Shown here one piece after another: positions 10,801-17,308 of a stretch of 64,000 nucleotides of DNA (within the stretch, counting starts at the first letter, position 1; every line of letters starts with the position of its first letter). The DNA lies in the NCBI RefSeq assembly GCF_004765605.1, contig NZ_SRLC01000002.1:372001-436000 (forward strand), in the 5' to 3' direction. A program made the translations under genes and the position numbers. Below the pieces are notes generated by a model. That model was not told the DNA's origin, made no database searches, and saw only the letters and a program-made list of their open reading frames with translations. This DNA is from Hymenobacter aquaticus. Lineage in GTDB: Bacteria > Bacteroidota > Bacteroidia > Cytophagales > Hymenobacteraceae.

Positions 10801-13800
10801 CGCAGCCGCTGGCGGGCGCACCGGCCTCGGACATCGTGTTCAACTACCTGGGCGACTTCGGCGCGGGGGCGAACAATGCCGATGAGCAGCAGGCCAGCCT
10901 GTTCAGCTTCTCGGCCCAGGAGCGGGGGGCCAGCGTGAGCAGCCGGCGCGAGCGCAGCAGCGTGCTGGAGGTCTCGGCTATGATTGTCGAGGGCCAGCTG
11001 CGGGTGAGCGTGAGCTACAGCCAGCAGCAGTACCAGCGGCAGACCATCGCGCAGCTGCTGGCTCACTACGAGCAGCACTTGACCGAGTTGATCGGCACGG
11101 TGGCGGCGCTGGAGCAGCGGCAGCTGACACCCAGCGACTTGACCTTCTCGGGGCTGAACCGCCAGGAGCTGGCCCAGCTCACGGCGCAGGTGGGCGGGGT
11201 GCAGGACGTCTACGGCTTGACGCCGTTGCAGGAGGGGATGTACTACCACTGGGTGCAGGATGCGGGCTCGCGGGCCCACGGCATCCAGGTGGCGTACCGG
11301 CTGGAGGGCCAGCTGCAGGTGGCCTTGCTCGAGCAGAGCTACCAGCAGTTGGTGAGCAGCTACGACGTGCTGCGCACCAGCTTCACGCACCACTACGGCG
11401 GGCGGGCCCTGCAGGTGGTGCAGCCCCGCGTCAGCGGCGGCTTCCACTTCGTGGACCTCTCGCACCTGAGCGGCGAGCAACTCGCCCAGGCGGTAGCGGC
11501 GGAGAAGGAGGCGGACCTGGCCCAGGGTTTTGACCTGAGCCGGGGCTCGCAGATGCGCCTGCGCGTGCTGCAACTCGGGGCCAGCGCCTACGAGTTTATC
11601 TGGAGCCACCACCACGTCATCATGGACGGCTGGTGCTCGCGCTTGCTGAGCCAGCAGTTCACCCAGCTATACCAGGGTCTGGTGAGCGGGCAGCCGGTGC
11701 AGCTCTTGGAGCGCCACAAGTACGCCGACTACCTGCGCTGGCTCGACCGGCGCGACGCGCAGGCCTCGCTCGCCTATTGGAAGGACTATCTGAAGGGCTA
11801 CGAACAGCCCGCTTCCCTGCCTAAGAAAGTGGCGGCCAACGACACGCTGGCCTATGCCCAGGCCGAGGTAAGTCTGGATGTGGAGCCGGCTCTGGTAAAC
11901 GACGTGTACCAGCTGTGCCGCCAGCAGGGTGTGACGCTGAACACGGTGGTGCAAAGCGCCTGGGGCGTGCTGCTCAGCCGCTACACCAACACCCCCGACG
12001 TGGTCTTTGGCTCCGTCGTATCGGGCCGCCCCGGCAGTCTGATCGGCGTGGAGGAAATGATTGGCTTGTTCATCAACACCATTCCGGTGCGGGTGAACTA
12101 CAGCGAGCAAACCACGGTGCGGGAACTGCTGCACAACGTGCAGCGCAAGGCCCTCAGCACCGAGCCGCACCACTACTCGCCGCTGGCCAACGTGCGGGCG
12201 CAGAGTGAGCTGGGCCGCGACTTGTTCAACCACGTGCTGGTATTCGAAAACCTGGAAAACAACAGTGGCGACTCCGCCGAAGACGTGGAAAACGCCGTGC
12301 TGAAAATCACGGGCCGGGAGCTGTACGAAAGCACCAACTTCGACTTCCACATCAACTGCATTCCCACGCCTGATTCGATTCGGCTGGAGTTCAAGTACAA
12401 CACCAACATCTTCGAAGCCTCGTTCATTGCGGCCCTCAAAGAGCACTTTGTCACGCTGCTGACCGGCTTCGTAACGGCGCCCGAGCAGGTGGTTGATACG
12501 GTGGAGCATCTGCCGCTGGCCGAGAAAAACCGCCTGCTGGTGGAGCTCAACGACACGGCCACGGACTACCCGCTCGACCAGACGGTTATCGACCTGTTTG
12601 CCGCCCAGGTAGCCCGCACGCCCAACCGCCCGGCCGTGGTGTACGGCGCCACGACGCTGACGTACCAGCAGCTCGATGTCGTGACCAACCGCCTGGCCCA
12701 GTACCTGGTGCAGGAGTACGGAGTGGGCGCCAACGACTTCGTGGGCATCCAGCTCTACCGCTCGGAGTGGCTGATGATTTCGGTGCTCGGTGCCCTCAAG
12801 GCCGGAGCTGCCTACGTGCCCATCGACCCGGAGTATCCGCAGGAGCGCATCGACTACATCCGCCAGGACAGCCGCAGCAAAGTGCTGCTCGATGAGCAGG
12901 AAATCAGCCGCTTCCGGGCCGCTGAGGGCCAGTATGCCGACGAGTGGACGGCCGTGCGCAACCAGCCCGGTGATTTGGCCTACGCCATCTACACCTCCGG
13001 CACCACGGGCCGGCCCAAGGGCGTGCCGATTCAGCACCACAACCTGACCAACTACATCAGCTACGCGGCCCAGACGTATTGCACCCGGGCCTGCACCAGG
13101 GATGCGGCGACCTGCCCCAACGTGAACTGCAAGACCCGGGCCGGCTCGACCTTCCCGCTGTTCACGTCCTTCTCCTTCGACCTGACCGTGACCTGCATTT
13201 TCGCCCCCCTCGTGACCGGCGGCAAAGTGGTGGTCTACGGCAAGGAAGGCCTCGACGAAGTACTGCCCGACGTATTCTGGGGCGCGCACGGCATCACGGT
13301 GGTCAAGTGCACGCCTACCCACATCGGGGTGCTGAGCGAGCTGGGCAAGCGCCCCACCGCCGTGCAAAAAGTCATTGTGGGCGGCGAGCAGCTCAAGGAA
13401 AAGCACGTCTCGTATCTGCTGTCCATCAACCCCGACATTCAGATCTACAACGAGTACGGCCCCACCGAAACCACCGTCGGCGCCACGGTAGCCGTCATCG
13501 ACCAGCACACGGCCAACATTACCATCGGCGTGCCCATTGCCAACACCCAGGTGTTTGTGCTCGACCGGCGCCGGCAGCTGGCCGCCGTGGGCGTGGAAGG
13601 CGAAATCGTCATTGCCGGCGAGCAACTGTCGGAAGGCTACCTCAACCGCCCCGACCTCACGGCCGAGAAGTTTGTGCCCCATCCCTACAAGGAAGGCGCG
13701 TTCATCTACCTCACCGGCGACACCGGCAAGGTGCTGCCCGACGGCAACCTCTTGTACTTCGGCCGCCGCGACGACCAGGTGAAAGTGCGGGGCTACCGCA

Positions 13801-15773
13801 TCGAGCTGGGCGAAGTGGAAAATGCCCTGCTGCTGCGCGACGATATCAGTCAGGCCGTGGTGGTAGCCACCGAAATGGCCGAGGAAAAGGTGCTGGTAGC
13901 TTATTTCACCAGCCCCGGCGAGGTGCTGCTGCCTGAGCTCAAAGGCTTCCTGGCCGCCACCCTGCCCGACTACATGGTGCCCGCCTACCTGGTGCAGCTC
14001 AAGGAACTGCCCGTGACGGTGAACGGCAAGGTGGACAAGCGCCAGCTGCCCAGCCCCGACAGCATGGCCTCCGGCGCCGAGTTTGGCCCCGTGGCCCCGC
14101 GCAACGAGGTGGAGGAAAAGCTGCTCGGCATCTGGAAGCAGGTGCTGAAAAAGGACACCATCAGCATCCGCGCCAACTTCTTCGACCTGGGCGGCGACTC
14201 CATCAAAATCATTCTGATGGTGGCCAAAATCAAGTCGGGCTTCAAGATTGCGCTGGATTCGGCCAAGCTGTTCTACGCCACCACCATCGAGGAGCAGGCC
14301 AAGCTTATCAACGAAGTAACCGAGCAGGAAGCCGGCCTGAGCGTGGCCCCCGTGCAGCGCAGCTACCCGCTCACCGAAATCCAGGAAGTGTACTGGGCCG
14401 TGTGCCAGGACCCCGCTACGTCGGTTGCCTACAACATTTCGATGGCCTACCAGCTGACCGGGGCCCTGGAAGTAGACAAGCTGCAATCGGCCTTCCACGC
14501 GCTGCAAAACCGCCACGAGATACTCCGGACCGTGTTCCGCTACGACGAGCAGGCCTACAACGTGCGCCAGTGGGTGTTGCCCCTGGAGCAGCTGCCCGAG
14601 GCCTTCGTGGTGCGCGACCTGCGCGCGCAGCACCTGAGCCCCGCCGACCTGACGGCCATCGTGAACGAGGAAGTTACCAAGTCGTTCGACTTCGTGAACG
14701 GGCCCCTGATTCAGTTGCAGGTGGTGCAGCACCAGACCGACGAGTACTTGGTGCTGTTCAACATGCACCACATCATCAGCGACGCCTTCTCGATTCACAT
14801 CATCGTGCGGGAGCTGTTCTCGCTCTATGCCAACCAGGTAGCCGACCAAGCGGCTATTACGCTGCCCACGCTGCCCATCCAGTTCAAGGACTACGCCGAC
14901 TGGAGCCGCAAAAACCGCAACGAGGCCAAGCTGGCCGAAAGCGCCGGCTTCTGGAAAACCTACCTGACCAACTACGACTCGCAGATCCGCTTCCCGTGGC
15001 GGCAGCCCAACGTGCCCGATGCTTTCAAGGCCGACATCTACCGCCAGGTAATCGAGGATGAAGCCCTGGTGCAGCAGCTGCGCACCTGGGTGGGGCAGGA
15101 GAAGGGCACGCTCTACATGGCCCTGCTCACCTTGTTCAAGGCCCTGTGCCACCTCGAAACCGACCAAGCCGACCTGACCCTGGTGACGCCCGTCTCGACC
15201 CGCGACCATGAGGAAGTGAAAGACCTCATCGGCCTGTTCCTGAACACGGTGTTCGTCCGGACCCAGGTGGCCGAGCAGGAAAGCTTCGCCAGCCTCTTCG
15301 GCAAGGTGCAGGCCTCGGTGAAGCAGGTGATGCTGCACAAGCAGTTTCCCTACCTGAGCATCGTCGACCAGATTCACAAAAGCCAGGAGCAGCCCTTCTT
15401 CAACGTGGGCCTGAACCTGAACCCACTGAACGCCCACGCCAACGATGCCGCGCCCGACCTGGGCCTGGAGCTGCTGCCGCTGACCAAGGAGGAAAACTTC
15501 GTGAAGGCCCAGCTCTGGCTCGACATCACGGAGCGCGAAAAGTCCCTGGCTATCAACTACTCCTACCAGCACCGCCTGTTCGAGGAGCGCGACGTGCAGC
15601 AGCTGGCCGCCAAGCTGGAGCGGCTGCTGGGCCAGGTGCTGCGCGAGCCCAACCGCCCGCTGCTCGACATCCGGGAAGAGATGCTGGCCGCCGAGCGGCA
15701 GGAGCAGAAGGAGAGTGCCCGCAAGCTGCGCTCGGCCAACCGCATGAAGCTGATGAGCGGCAAATTGTCCTGA
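1875..15773 (+). CDS. Trimodular NRPS with TubC docking domain: C-A(Asp)-PCP-E-C-A(Ser)-PCP-E-C-A(Asn)-PCP-C
   Basis: A cytoplasmic megasynthase of 4632 residues. The ATG at 1875 is chosen because it opens directly on a TubC-like docking domain (1-57); the in-frame extension upstream reads through intergenic sequence. Order: C1 (about 76-519, MHHIVSDG at 206-213); A1 (about 536-1030), code DLTKVGHIG as for Asp; PCP1 (Ser1075); E1 (1126-1563, HHLVVDG at 1259); D-type C2 (1600-2045, HHHVIMDG); A2 (2056-2536), code DVWHMSLID, one step from the Ser code; PCP2 (Ser2587); E2 (2639-3076); D-type C3; A3 (3566-4059), code DLTKIGEVG, as for Asn, with a four-cysteine insertion at 3735-3760; PCP3 (Ser4109); and a final C4 (4164-4610) reading HHIISDA. 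Predicted chain: D-Asp, D-Ser, Asn. Ending on a C domain means the next residue is loaded on another protein. Codes were aligned by hand to PheA. Confidence 0.97.
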   Translation: MDVLDLLLNLRAKGTTITLDDTANALRLRGKTENLTAEDKELIRTHKAALMDFIREERTRQKGYATIAQAPAQTDYALSDGQRRLWFLSQSEENALNYNIPSVLELTGALNAELFEQAIASVVARHEILRTVFRENAAGEPRQHVLPTLAFRLRVTDLRGHADADEQVRALVRQDLQVPFDLSRGPLLRATLFQLAADRHVFYYNMHHIVSDGWSMQLLTRDVLTSYLRLGQGHSTPPPALPIQYKDYAHWHSQQLSGESLQTLEQYWNRQFAGELPVLQLPSSKTRPALLSSKGAFQTIELDAETTGKLKKLSQERGGTLFMGLLAVVKGLLYRYTGQEDIIIGSPIAGREHADLQEQIGFYVNTLALRTRFSADDSFETLFDQVKATTLGAFQHQLYPFDRLVETLALRRDPSRNPLFDVLLNLQPADVTATPDAHGPALASRDFAISQEIASKFDLSFRCYEHQDALSIRLEYNTDVLESSLVEQLGRHLTSFVAAVLRDATQPVGRVNYIGEEEQAALALVNPRADLAASSASLLTEFTSVVSRFGTRVAVSGFGGEQLSYAELDALSSQLAHFLLAEAGAQPLSLVALALPQSPAVIVALLASWKAGAAYLPLDSSLPAARQQYMLRHSQAQLTLTAERYQEFLTQAARYPTTAPTLTPQADPTAYVIYTSGSTGQPKGVAVGHGSLRNYCQWFGSEAQLTEQDVSALLTSYSFDLGYTVLFPTLLTGGQLCLSAPEAVLEDAAATLAWLEARQVSFLKLTPSLVQGLVLSQGVQALATVGKLRLLVCGGATMAGADMAALLESNPQLTIFNHYGPTETTIGVCFQRLTQDTITSFVAQPVLGGPIANVELLVADARQQPVPVGVVGELLIGGRSLAQGYLHEAGLTHAKFVAHPSKPGQLMYRSGDQVVRQADGRLRFVGRVDEQVKVRGYRVEPGEVQHALLQLPGLAQAAVIAVTHEGTTELVAYVVPTNGHVLDQPQLRTALQQHLPAYMVPGIIIELPELPVTANGKLDRAALPDPHRSAQSQRTAHYQAPQGAVETALATVWASVLRRENISRQDNFYDLGGDSIKAVMVVSRLKQAGYSLKVSDVLRTPVLAELAEHAQLLTRQIDQGPVTGEVELTPIQHEYFGRTSVDLHHYNQSILLTSQTRLVEESLRQSLAQLLAHHDGLRLRFTVAEESGRWCQHYAAIADTPVLLHVYDLTQLPAAEARAAQLSLSEQLQASFELAAGPLFKAAVFRQPDGTDELLLVAHHLVVDGVSWRILLEDLSTLYTQAQQGQPLQLPAKTDSLQVWQAQQQQQARSGQLQQELAYWLAQDQTPVHALPLDQPAGSNQVADAQVQAFVLPAELTGQLLTQTHRALGTEVQELLLTGLTQALQAQWPLGPVRLTLEGHGREWLGRELDVTRTVGWFTSKYPLVLDVRPAANSVEALIEVKEAVRRLPGKGIGYGLLRYLHPAQPLAGAPNSDIVFNYLGDFGAGAGNADAQQAGLFSFSAQERGASVSSRRERSSVLEVSALIVEGQLRVSVSYSQQQYQRQTIAQLLAHYERHLTELIGTVAALEQRQLTPSDLTFSGLSRQELAQLSAQVGAVQDVYGLTPLQEGMYYHWVQDAGSRAHGIQVAYRLEGQLQVALLEQSYQQLVQSYDVLRTSFTHHYGGRALQVVQPRVSGGFHFVDLSHLLGEALASAVAAEKEADLAQGFDLSRGSQMRLRVLQLSASAYEFIWSHHHVIMDGWCSRLLSQQFTQLYQGLVSGQPVQLLERHKYADYLRWLDQRDAQASLYYWKDYLQGYEQPASLPKKTAAADTYTRRHASFQLDGATYGQLQQLCRQQGVTLNTVVQSAWGVLLGHYADTQDVVFGSVVSGRPGDLVGVEDMIGLFINTIPVRIQYGERERVRELIARQHQQQLNGEGHHYRQLAEVQAQTSLGRNLFDHILVFENLAEHDGDMGSGDNELSLAQSEVNEHTSYDLHVTIVPREASLEFHFNYNGQCYDDFIITGLEAHFKEIVGGFCANDDQPVAAIEYLSAAETTYLLEGLNDTAVDFPADKTIVDMFAGQVARRPQAVALRFADSTLTYQQLDEMSNQLAHYLRQQHDVQLEDRVAVQLDRGPWMIVSILATLKAGGAYVPIDPAYPADRIAYLVEDSQCKVCLDAQQIDLFRLVQPQYPTESVPVALAPTNLAYVLYTSGSTGKPKGCMLEHRGVVNRLEWMWKEYNFTSADVILQKTTFTFDVSVWELLLPLGWGCEMVLCEKDDIYSPSRIAALIARYGVTCLHFVPSMLNAFIGGLWESKEQLELLAGLRCVMTSGEALALESVKKWYSELSVPIYNLYGPTEASIDVTYYNTTPESTKVPIGKPVANTQILILDRQQRLVPLGVVGEIYIGGIQLARGYWNREELTREKFVAHPYQPGARLYRTGDLGRWLPDGNVEYLGRTDFQVKIRGYRIELGEIESALLADAGVAQAAVIATKHADGDAALVAYVVPAAGEPLTVDTLRATLQEQLPAYMVPSYFVQLAELPLTANGKLDRKALPDPAQSQLSSRQTQYEVPRGDVETKLADVWASVLRREHVGRQDNFYDLGGDSIKSILVVSRLRQQGYSVEVADILGYPVLAELAQRATKLTRQISQATATGSVELSPIQHEFLGDTNVDRHFFNQAVLLTSRERLNEEWLRQSLAQLLAHHDGLRLRFTVAEESGRWCQHYAAIADTPVLLHVYDLTQLPAAEAQAAQLSLSEQLQASFELATGPLFQAAVFRQPDGTDELLLVAHHLVVDGVSWRILLEDLSTLYSQAQQGQALQLPAKTDSLQAWQAQQQQQARSGQLQAELAYWLAQDQTPVHALPLDQPAGSNQVADAQVQAFVLPAELTGQLLTQTHRALGTEVQELLLTGLTQALQAQWPLGPVRLTLEGHGREWLGRELDVTRTVGWFTSKYPLVLDVRPAADSVEALIEVKEAVRRLPGKGIGYGLLRYLHPAQPLAGAPASDIVFNYLGDFGAGANNADEQQASLFSFSAQERGASVSSRRERSSVLEVSAMIVEGQLRVSVSYSQQQYQRQTIAQLLAHYEQHLTELIGTVAALEQRQLTPSDLTFSGLNRQELAQLTAQVGGVQDVYGLTPLQEGMYYHWVQDAGSRAHGIQVAYRLEGQLQVALLEQSYQQLVSSYDVLRTSFTHHYGGRALQVVQPRVSGGFHFVDLSHLSGEQLAQAVAAEKEADLAQGFDLSRGSQMRLRVLQLGASAYEFIWSHHHVIMDGWCSRLLSQQFTQLYQGLVSGQPVQLLERHKYADYLRWLDRRDAQASLAYWKDYLKGYEQPASLPKKVAANDTLAYAQAEVSLDVEPALVNDVYQLCRQQGVTLNTVVQSAWGVLLSRYTNTPDVVFGSVVSGRPGSLIGVEEMIGLFINTIPVRVNYSEQTTVRELLHNVQRKALSTEPHHYSPLANVRAQSELGRDLFNHVLVFENLENNSGDSAEDVENAVLKITGRELYESTNFDFHINCIPTPDSIRLEFKYNTNIFEASFIAALKEHFVTLLTGFVTAPEQVVDTVEHLPLAEKNRLLVELNDTATDYPLDQTVIDLFAAQVARTPNRPAVVYGATTLTYQQLDVVTNRLAQYLVQEYGVGANDFVGIQLYRSEWLMISVLGALKAGAAYVPIDPEYPQERIDYIRQDSRSKVLLDEQEISRFRAAEGQYADEWTAVRNQPGDLAYAIYTSGTTGRPKGVPIQHHNLTNYISYAAQTYCTRACTRDAATCPNVNCKTRAGSTFPLFTSFSFDLTVTCIFAPLVTGGKVVVYGKEGLDEVLPDVFWGAHGITVVKCTPTHIGVLSELGKRPTAVQKVIVGGEQLKEKHVSYLLSINPDIQIYNEYGPTETTVGATVAVIDQHTANITIGVPIANTQVFVLDRRRQLAAVGVEGEIVIAGEQLSEGYLNRPDLTAEKFVPHPYKEGAFIYLTGDTGKVLPDGNLLYFGRRDDQVKVRGYRIELGEVENALLLRDDISQAVVVATEMAEEKVLVAYFTSPGEVLLPELKGFLAATLPDYMVPAYLVQLKELPVTVNGKVDKRQLPSPDSMASGAEFGPVAPRNEVEEKLLGIWKQVLKKDTISIRANFFDLGGDSIKIILMVAKIKSGFKIALDSAKLFYATTIEEQAKLINEVTEQEAGLSVAPVQRSYPLTEIQEVYWAVCQDPATSVAYNISMAYQLTGALEVDKLQSAFHALQNRHEILRTVFRYDEQAYNVRQWVLPLEQLPEAFVVRDLRAQHLSPADLTAIVNEEVTKSFDFVNGPLIQLQVVQHQTDEYLVLFNMHHIISDAFSIHIIVRELFSLYANQVADQAAITLPTLPIQFKDYADWSRKNRNEAKLAESAGFWKTYLTNYDSQIRFPWRQPNVPDAFKADIYRQVIEDEALVQQLRTWVGQEKGTLYMALLTLFKALCHLETDQADLTLVTPVSTRDHEEVKDLIGLFLNTVFVRTQVAEQESFASLFGKVQASVKQVMLHKQFPYLSIVDQIHKSQEQPFFNVGLNLNPLNAHANDAAPDLGLELLPLTKEENFVKAQLWLDITEREKSLAINYSYQHRLFEERDVQQLAAKLERLLGQVLREPNRPLLDIREEMLAAERQEQKESARKLRSANRMKLMSGKLS
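3489..5104 (+). repeat. Near-identical A(Asp) repeat, copy 1
   Basis: This 1616-base stretch, from the start of the Asp-type A domain to the PCP core, is closely repeated at 21731-23346 in the second large NRPS. Long blocks are identical or nearly so. The differences cluster in a few surface segments, for example just before the TSGSTG motif and around the A10 motif. It marks recent duplication or gene conversion between the two synthases. Confidence 0.9.
5502..7433 (+). repeat. Near-identical E-C repeat, copy 1 of 3
   Basis: About 1.93 kb covering most of the epimerization domain and the first two thirds of the following D-type C domain. Copies 2 and 3 are at about 10038-11975 and 23735-25673. 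Copies 1 and 2 match from about 5362 and 9898 onward. The copies sit within or between neighbouring megasynthase genes, so they are also a risk for assembly collapse. Confidence 0.9.
10038..11975 (+). repeat. Near-identical E-C repeat, copy 2 of 3
   Basis: Second copy of the epimerization plus D-type condensation block, in module 2-3 of the same gene. Similarity to copy 1 begins earlier, at about 9898, and fades in the back half of the C domain. Confidence 0.9.
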
Positions 15774-15856
15774 TTCACTGATTTTTAAGAGTCTTCAACG
15801 CCTAGTATACCCTCTGTTTTTCTATCCATTCAACCGTATTTAACGCATACAACGCC

Positions 15857-16897
15857 ATGAACAACTTAGCAAAACTCAAAGCGGCCAAAGCCGCCCCCAT
15901 GCTGGCCGAAATCGAGCAGGACATCACCGTCAAGGAGTACTTCGACGGCAGCAACGGCCTGCCCCTGGTGGTAAAGCCCCTGCTGAAGGGCGTGGACCTG
16001 AAGGCCTGGATTGAGGAGCACCGCGCCGAAGTAGAAGCCGACCTGGTCAAGCACGGCGGCATCCTGTTCCGGGGCTTCGCCATCAACACGGTCGAGAAGT
16101 TCGACTCCTTCATGAAGTGCTTCAGCGAGGAAAGCATTCCGTACATGTTCCGCTCGTCGCCCCGCTACGCCGTGGCCGACCGGGTGTACGTCTCGACGAC
16201 CTACCCCAATGAGCGCACCATTAATATGCACAGCGAGTCGTCGTACAGCTATGCCTGGGGCCGCAAAATCATCTTCTGCTGCATCAAGGCCGCCGAAGAG
16301 CAGGGCGAAACCCCCATTGCCGACAACCGCCGCGTGCTGGCCCGCCTGAGCCCGGCCCTGCGCCAGAAGTTTCAGGATCTGGGCGTTATCTACCAGCGCA
16401 ACCTGTCGCCCCACATCGGCATGCCCTGGCAGGAAGTGTTCCAGACCACCGACCCCGAGGAAGTAAAGCGCGTGTGCGCCGAAAACAACGTGGAGTGCAT
16501 CTTCAGCGGCAAAGACAACCTGACCATCCGCTGGCAGAAGCCCGCCATCTACGCCCACCCCGAGTCCGGCGACCTGATGTGGTTCAACCACTCGTATTTC
16601 TTCAACAAGTACAGCCTCTACGAAGAAATCGGGCTGGAGCCGGAAGACGAAATGCCCGAAGAGCTGCTGCCCTCCAACACCTTCTTCGGCGACGGCTCGG
16701 AGATTTCCTTCGCCGAGTACAGCGAGATTAAAAATGCCTACGACCAGGAAAAAGTGCTGTTCCTGTGGCAGGAAGGCGACTTGCTGCTGCTCGACAACAT
16801 GATGACGGCCCACGGCCGCAGCCCCTACAAAGGGGAGCGCCAGATCGTGGTATCCATCGTGGAGCCCTACAAGAAACCGGCGGAAGCCAACAATTAA
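15857..16897 (+). CDS. SyrP-like Fe(II)/2-oxoglutarate hydroxylase (TauD/TfdA superfamily), likely Asp/Asn beta-hydroxylase
   Basis: 346 residues, soluble. Predicted to hydroxylate the beta carbon of an amino acid held on a carrier domain, using Fe(II), O2 and 2-oxoglutarate. The metal triad is visible as His125-x-Glu127 (in MHSESSY) and His319 (in TAHGRSPY), with Arg328 placed to bind 2-oxoglutarate. The segments GETPIADNRRV and WQEVFQT are characteristic of the SyrP branch, which acts on carrier-bound aspartate. The gene lies between two megasynthases that carry five Asp/Asn-type A domains. It starts 83 bases after the first NRPS and precedes one that opens with a degenerate C-like domain, which could be its docking partner. 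Family assignment is firm; which residue is hydroxylated is not known. Confidence 0.92.
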   Translation: MNNLAKLKAAKAAPMLAEIEQDITVKEYFDGSNGLPLVVKPLLKGVDLKAWIEEHRAEVEADLVKHGGILFRGFAINTVEKFDSFMKCFSEESIPYMFRSSPRYAVADRVYVSTTYPNERTINMHSESSYSYAWGRKIIFCCIKAAEEQGETPIADNRRVLARLSPALRQKFQDLGVIYQRNLSPHIGMPWQEVFQTTDPEEVKRVCAENNVECIFSGKDNLTIRWQKPAIYAHPESGDLMWFNHSYFFNKYSLYEEIGLEPEDEMPEELLPSNTFFGDGSEISFAEYSEIKNAYDQEKVLFLWQEGDLLLLDNMMTAHGRSPYKGERQIVVSIVEPYKKPAEANN

Positions 16898-17308
16898 TCA
16901 GCGAATTGCGCTTGATATTTAAGATATTTATTACTTTAGGAACGCAATTTCAGTTTACGGGGGCTGAGAGCGGCTGGTCTGCTCTCAGCTTTCCCCAGTT
17001 TATTCCAGTATTTAGTTGTTAAAATCTTATCGTATCACCTTAAAATCCTGTCTATCTGATATAGCCTAACCTACGCGGTCTGCCTGCTCCGTTATTTATT
17101 CTACTTCCCGCAGACCTCCTCCTTACCCGCCGGCCCGCCCACTCGTGCGCTGCCGGCTTCGCTACAGTTAATTCTACCAAGTCGTCGCTTCTTCGGGCAG
17201 CCGGGTCATTATGGCTTTGCTTTCCAGCTATCTGCGCTTCTCGTTGCTACCCTTTCGTTTGTATAGCTTACTCTACTCATTTACTTGATACTCTAATCTT
17301 ATTGTTAC
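16898..17308. other. 411-base non-coding gap with hairpin
   Basis: No credible gene. A perfect 9-bp stem (16963-16971 with 16981-16989, 9-base loop) follows the hydroxylase gene, then the sequence becomes AT-rich up to the next start. TTTG at 17258-17261 and TACTTG at 17282-17287 resemble a Bacteroidota -33/-7 promoter pair at suitable spacing, but the -7 box is poor, so a promoter is only possible. Confidence 0.4.
16963..16989 (+). terminator. Hairpin after the hydroxylase gene, possible terminator
   Basis: Perfect 9-bp stem (gctgagagc with gctctcagc) and 9-base loop, 66 bases after the hydroxylase stop. It is followed by TTTCCCC, only a weak pyrimidine tail. It may attenuate or terminate upstream transcription. 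Confidence 0.35.
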
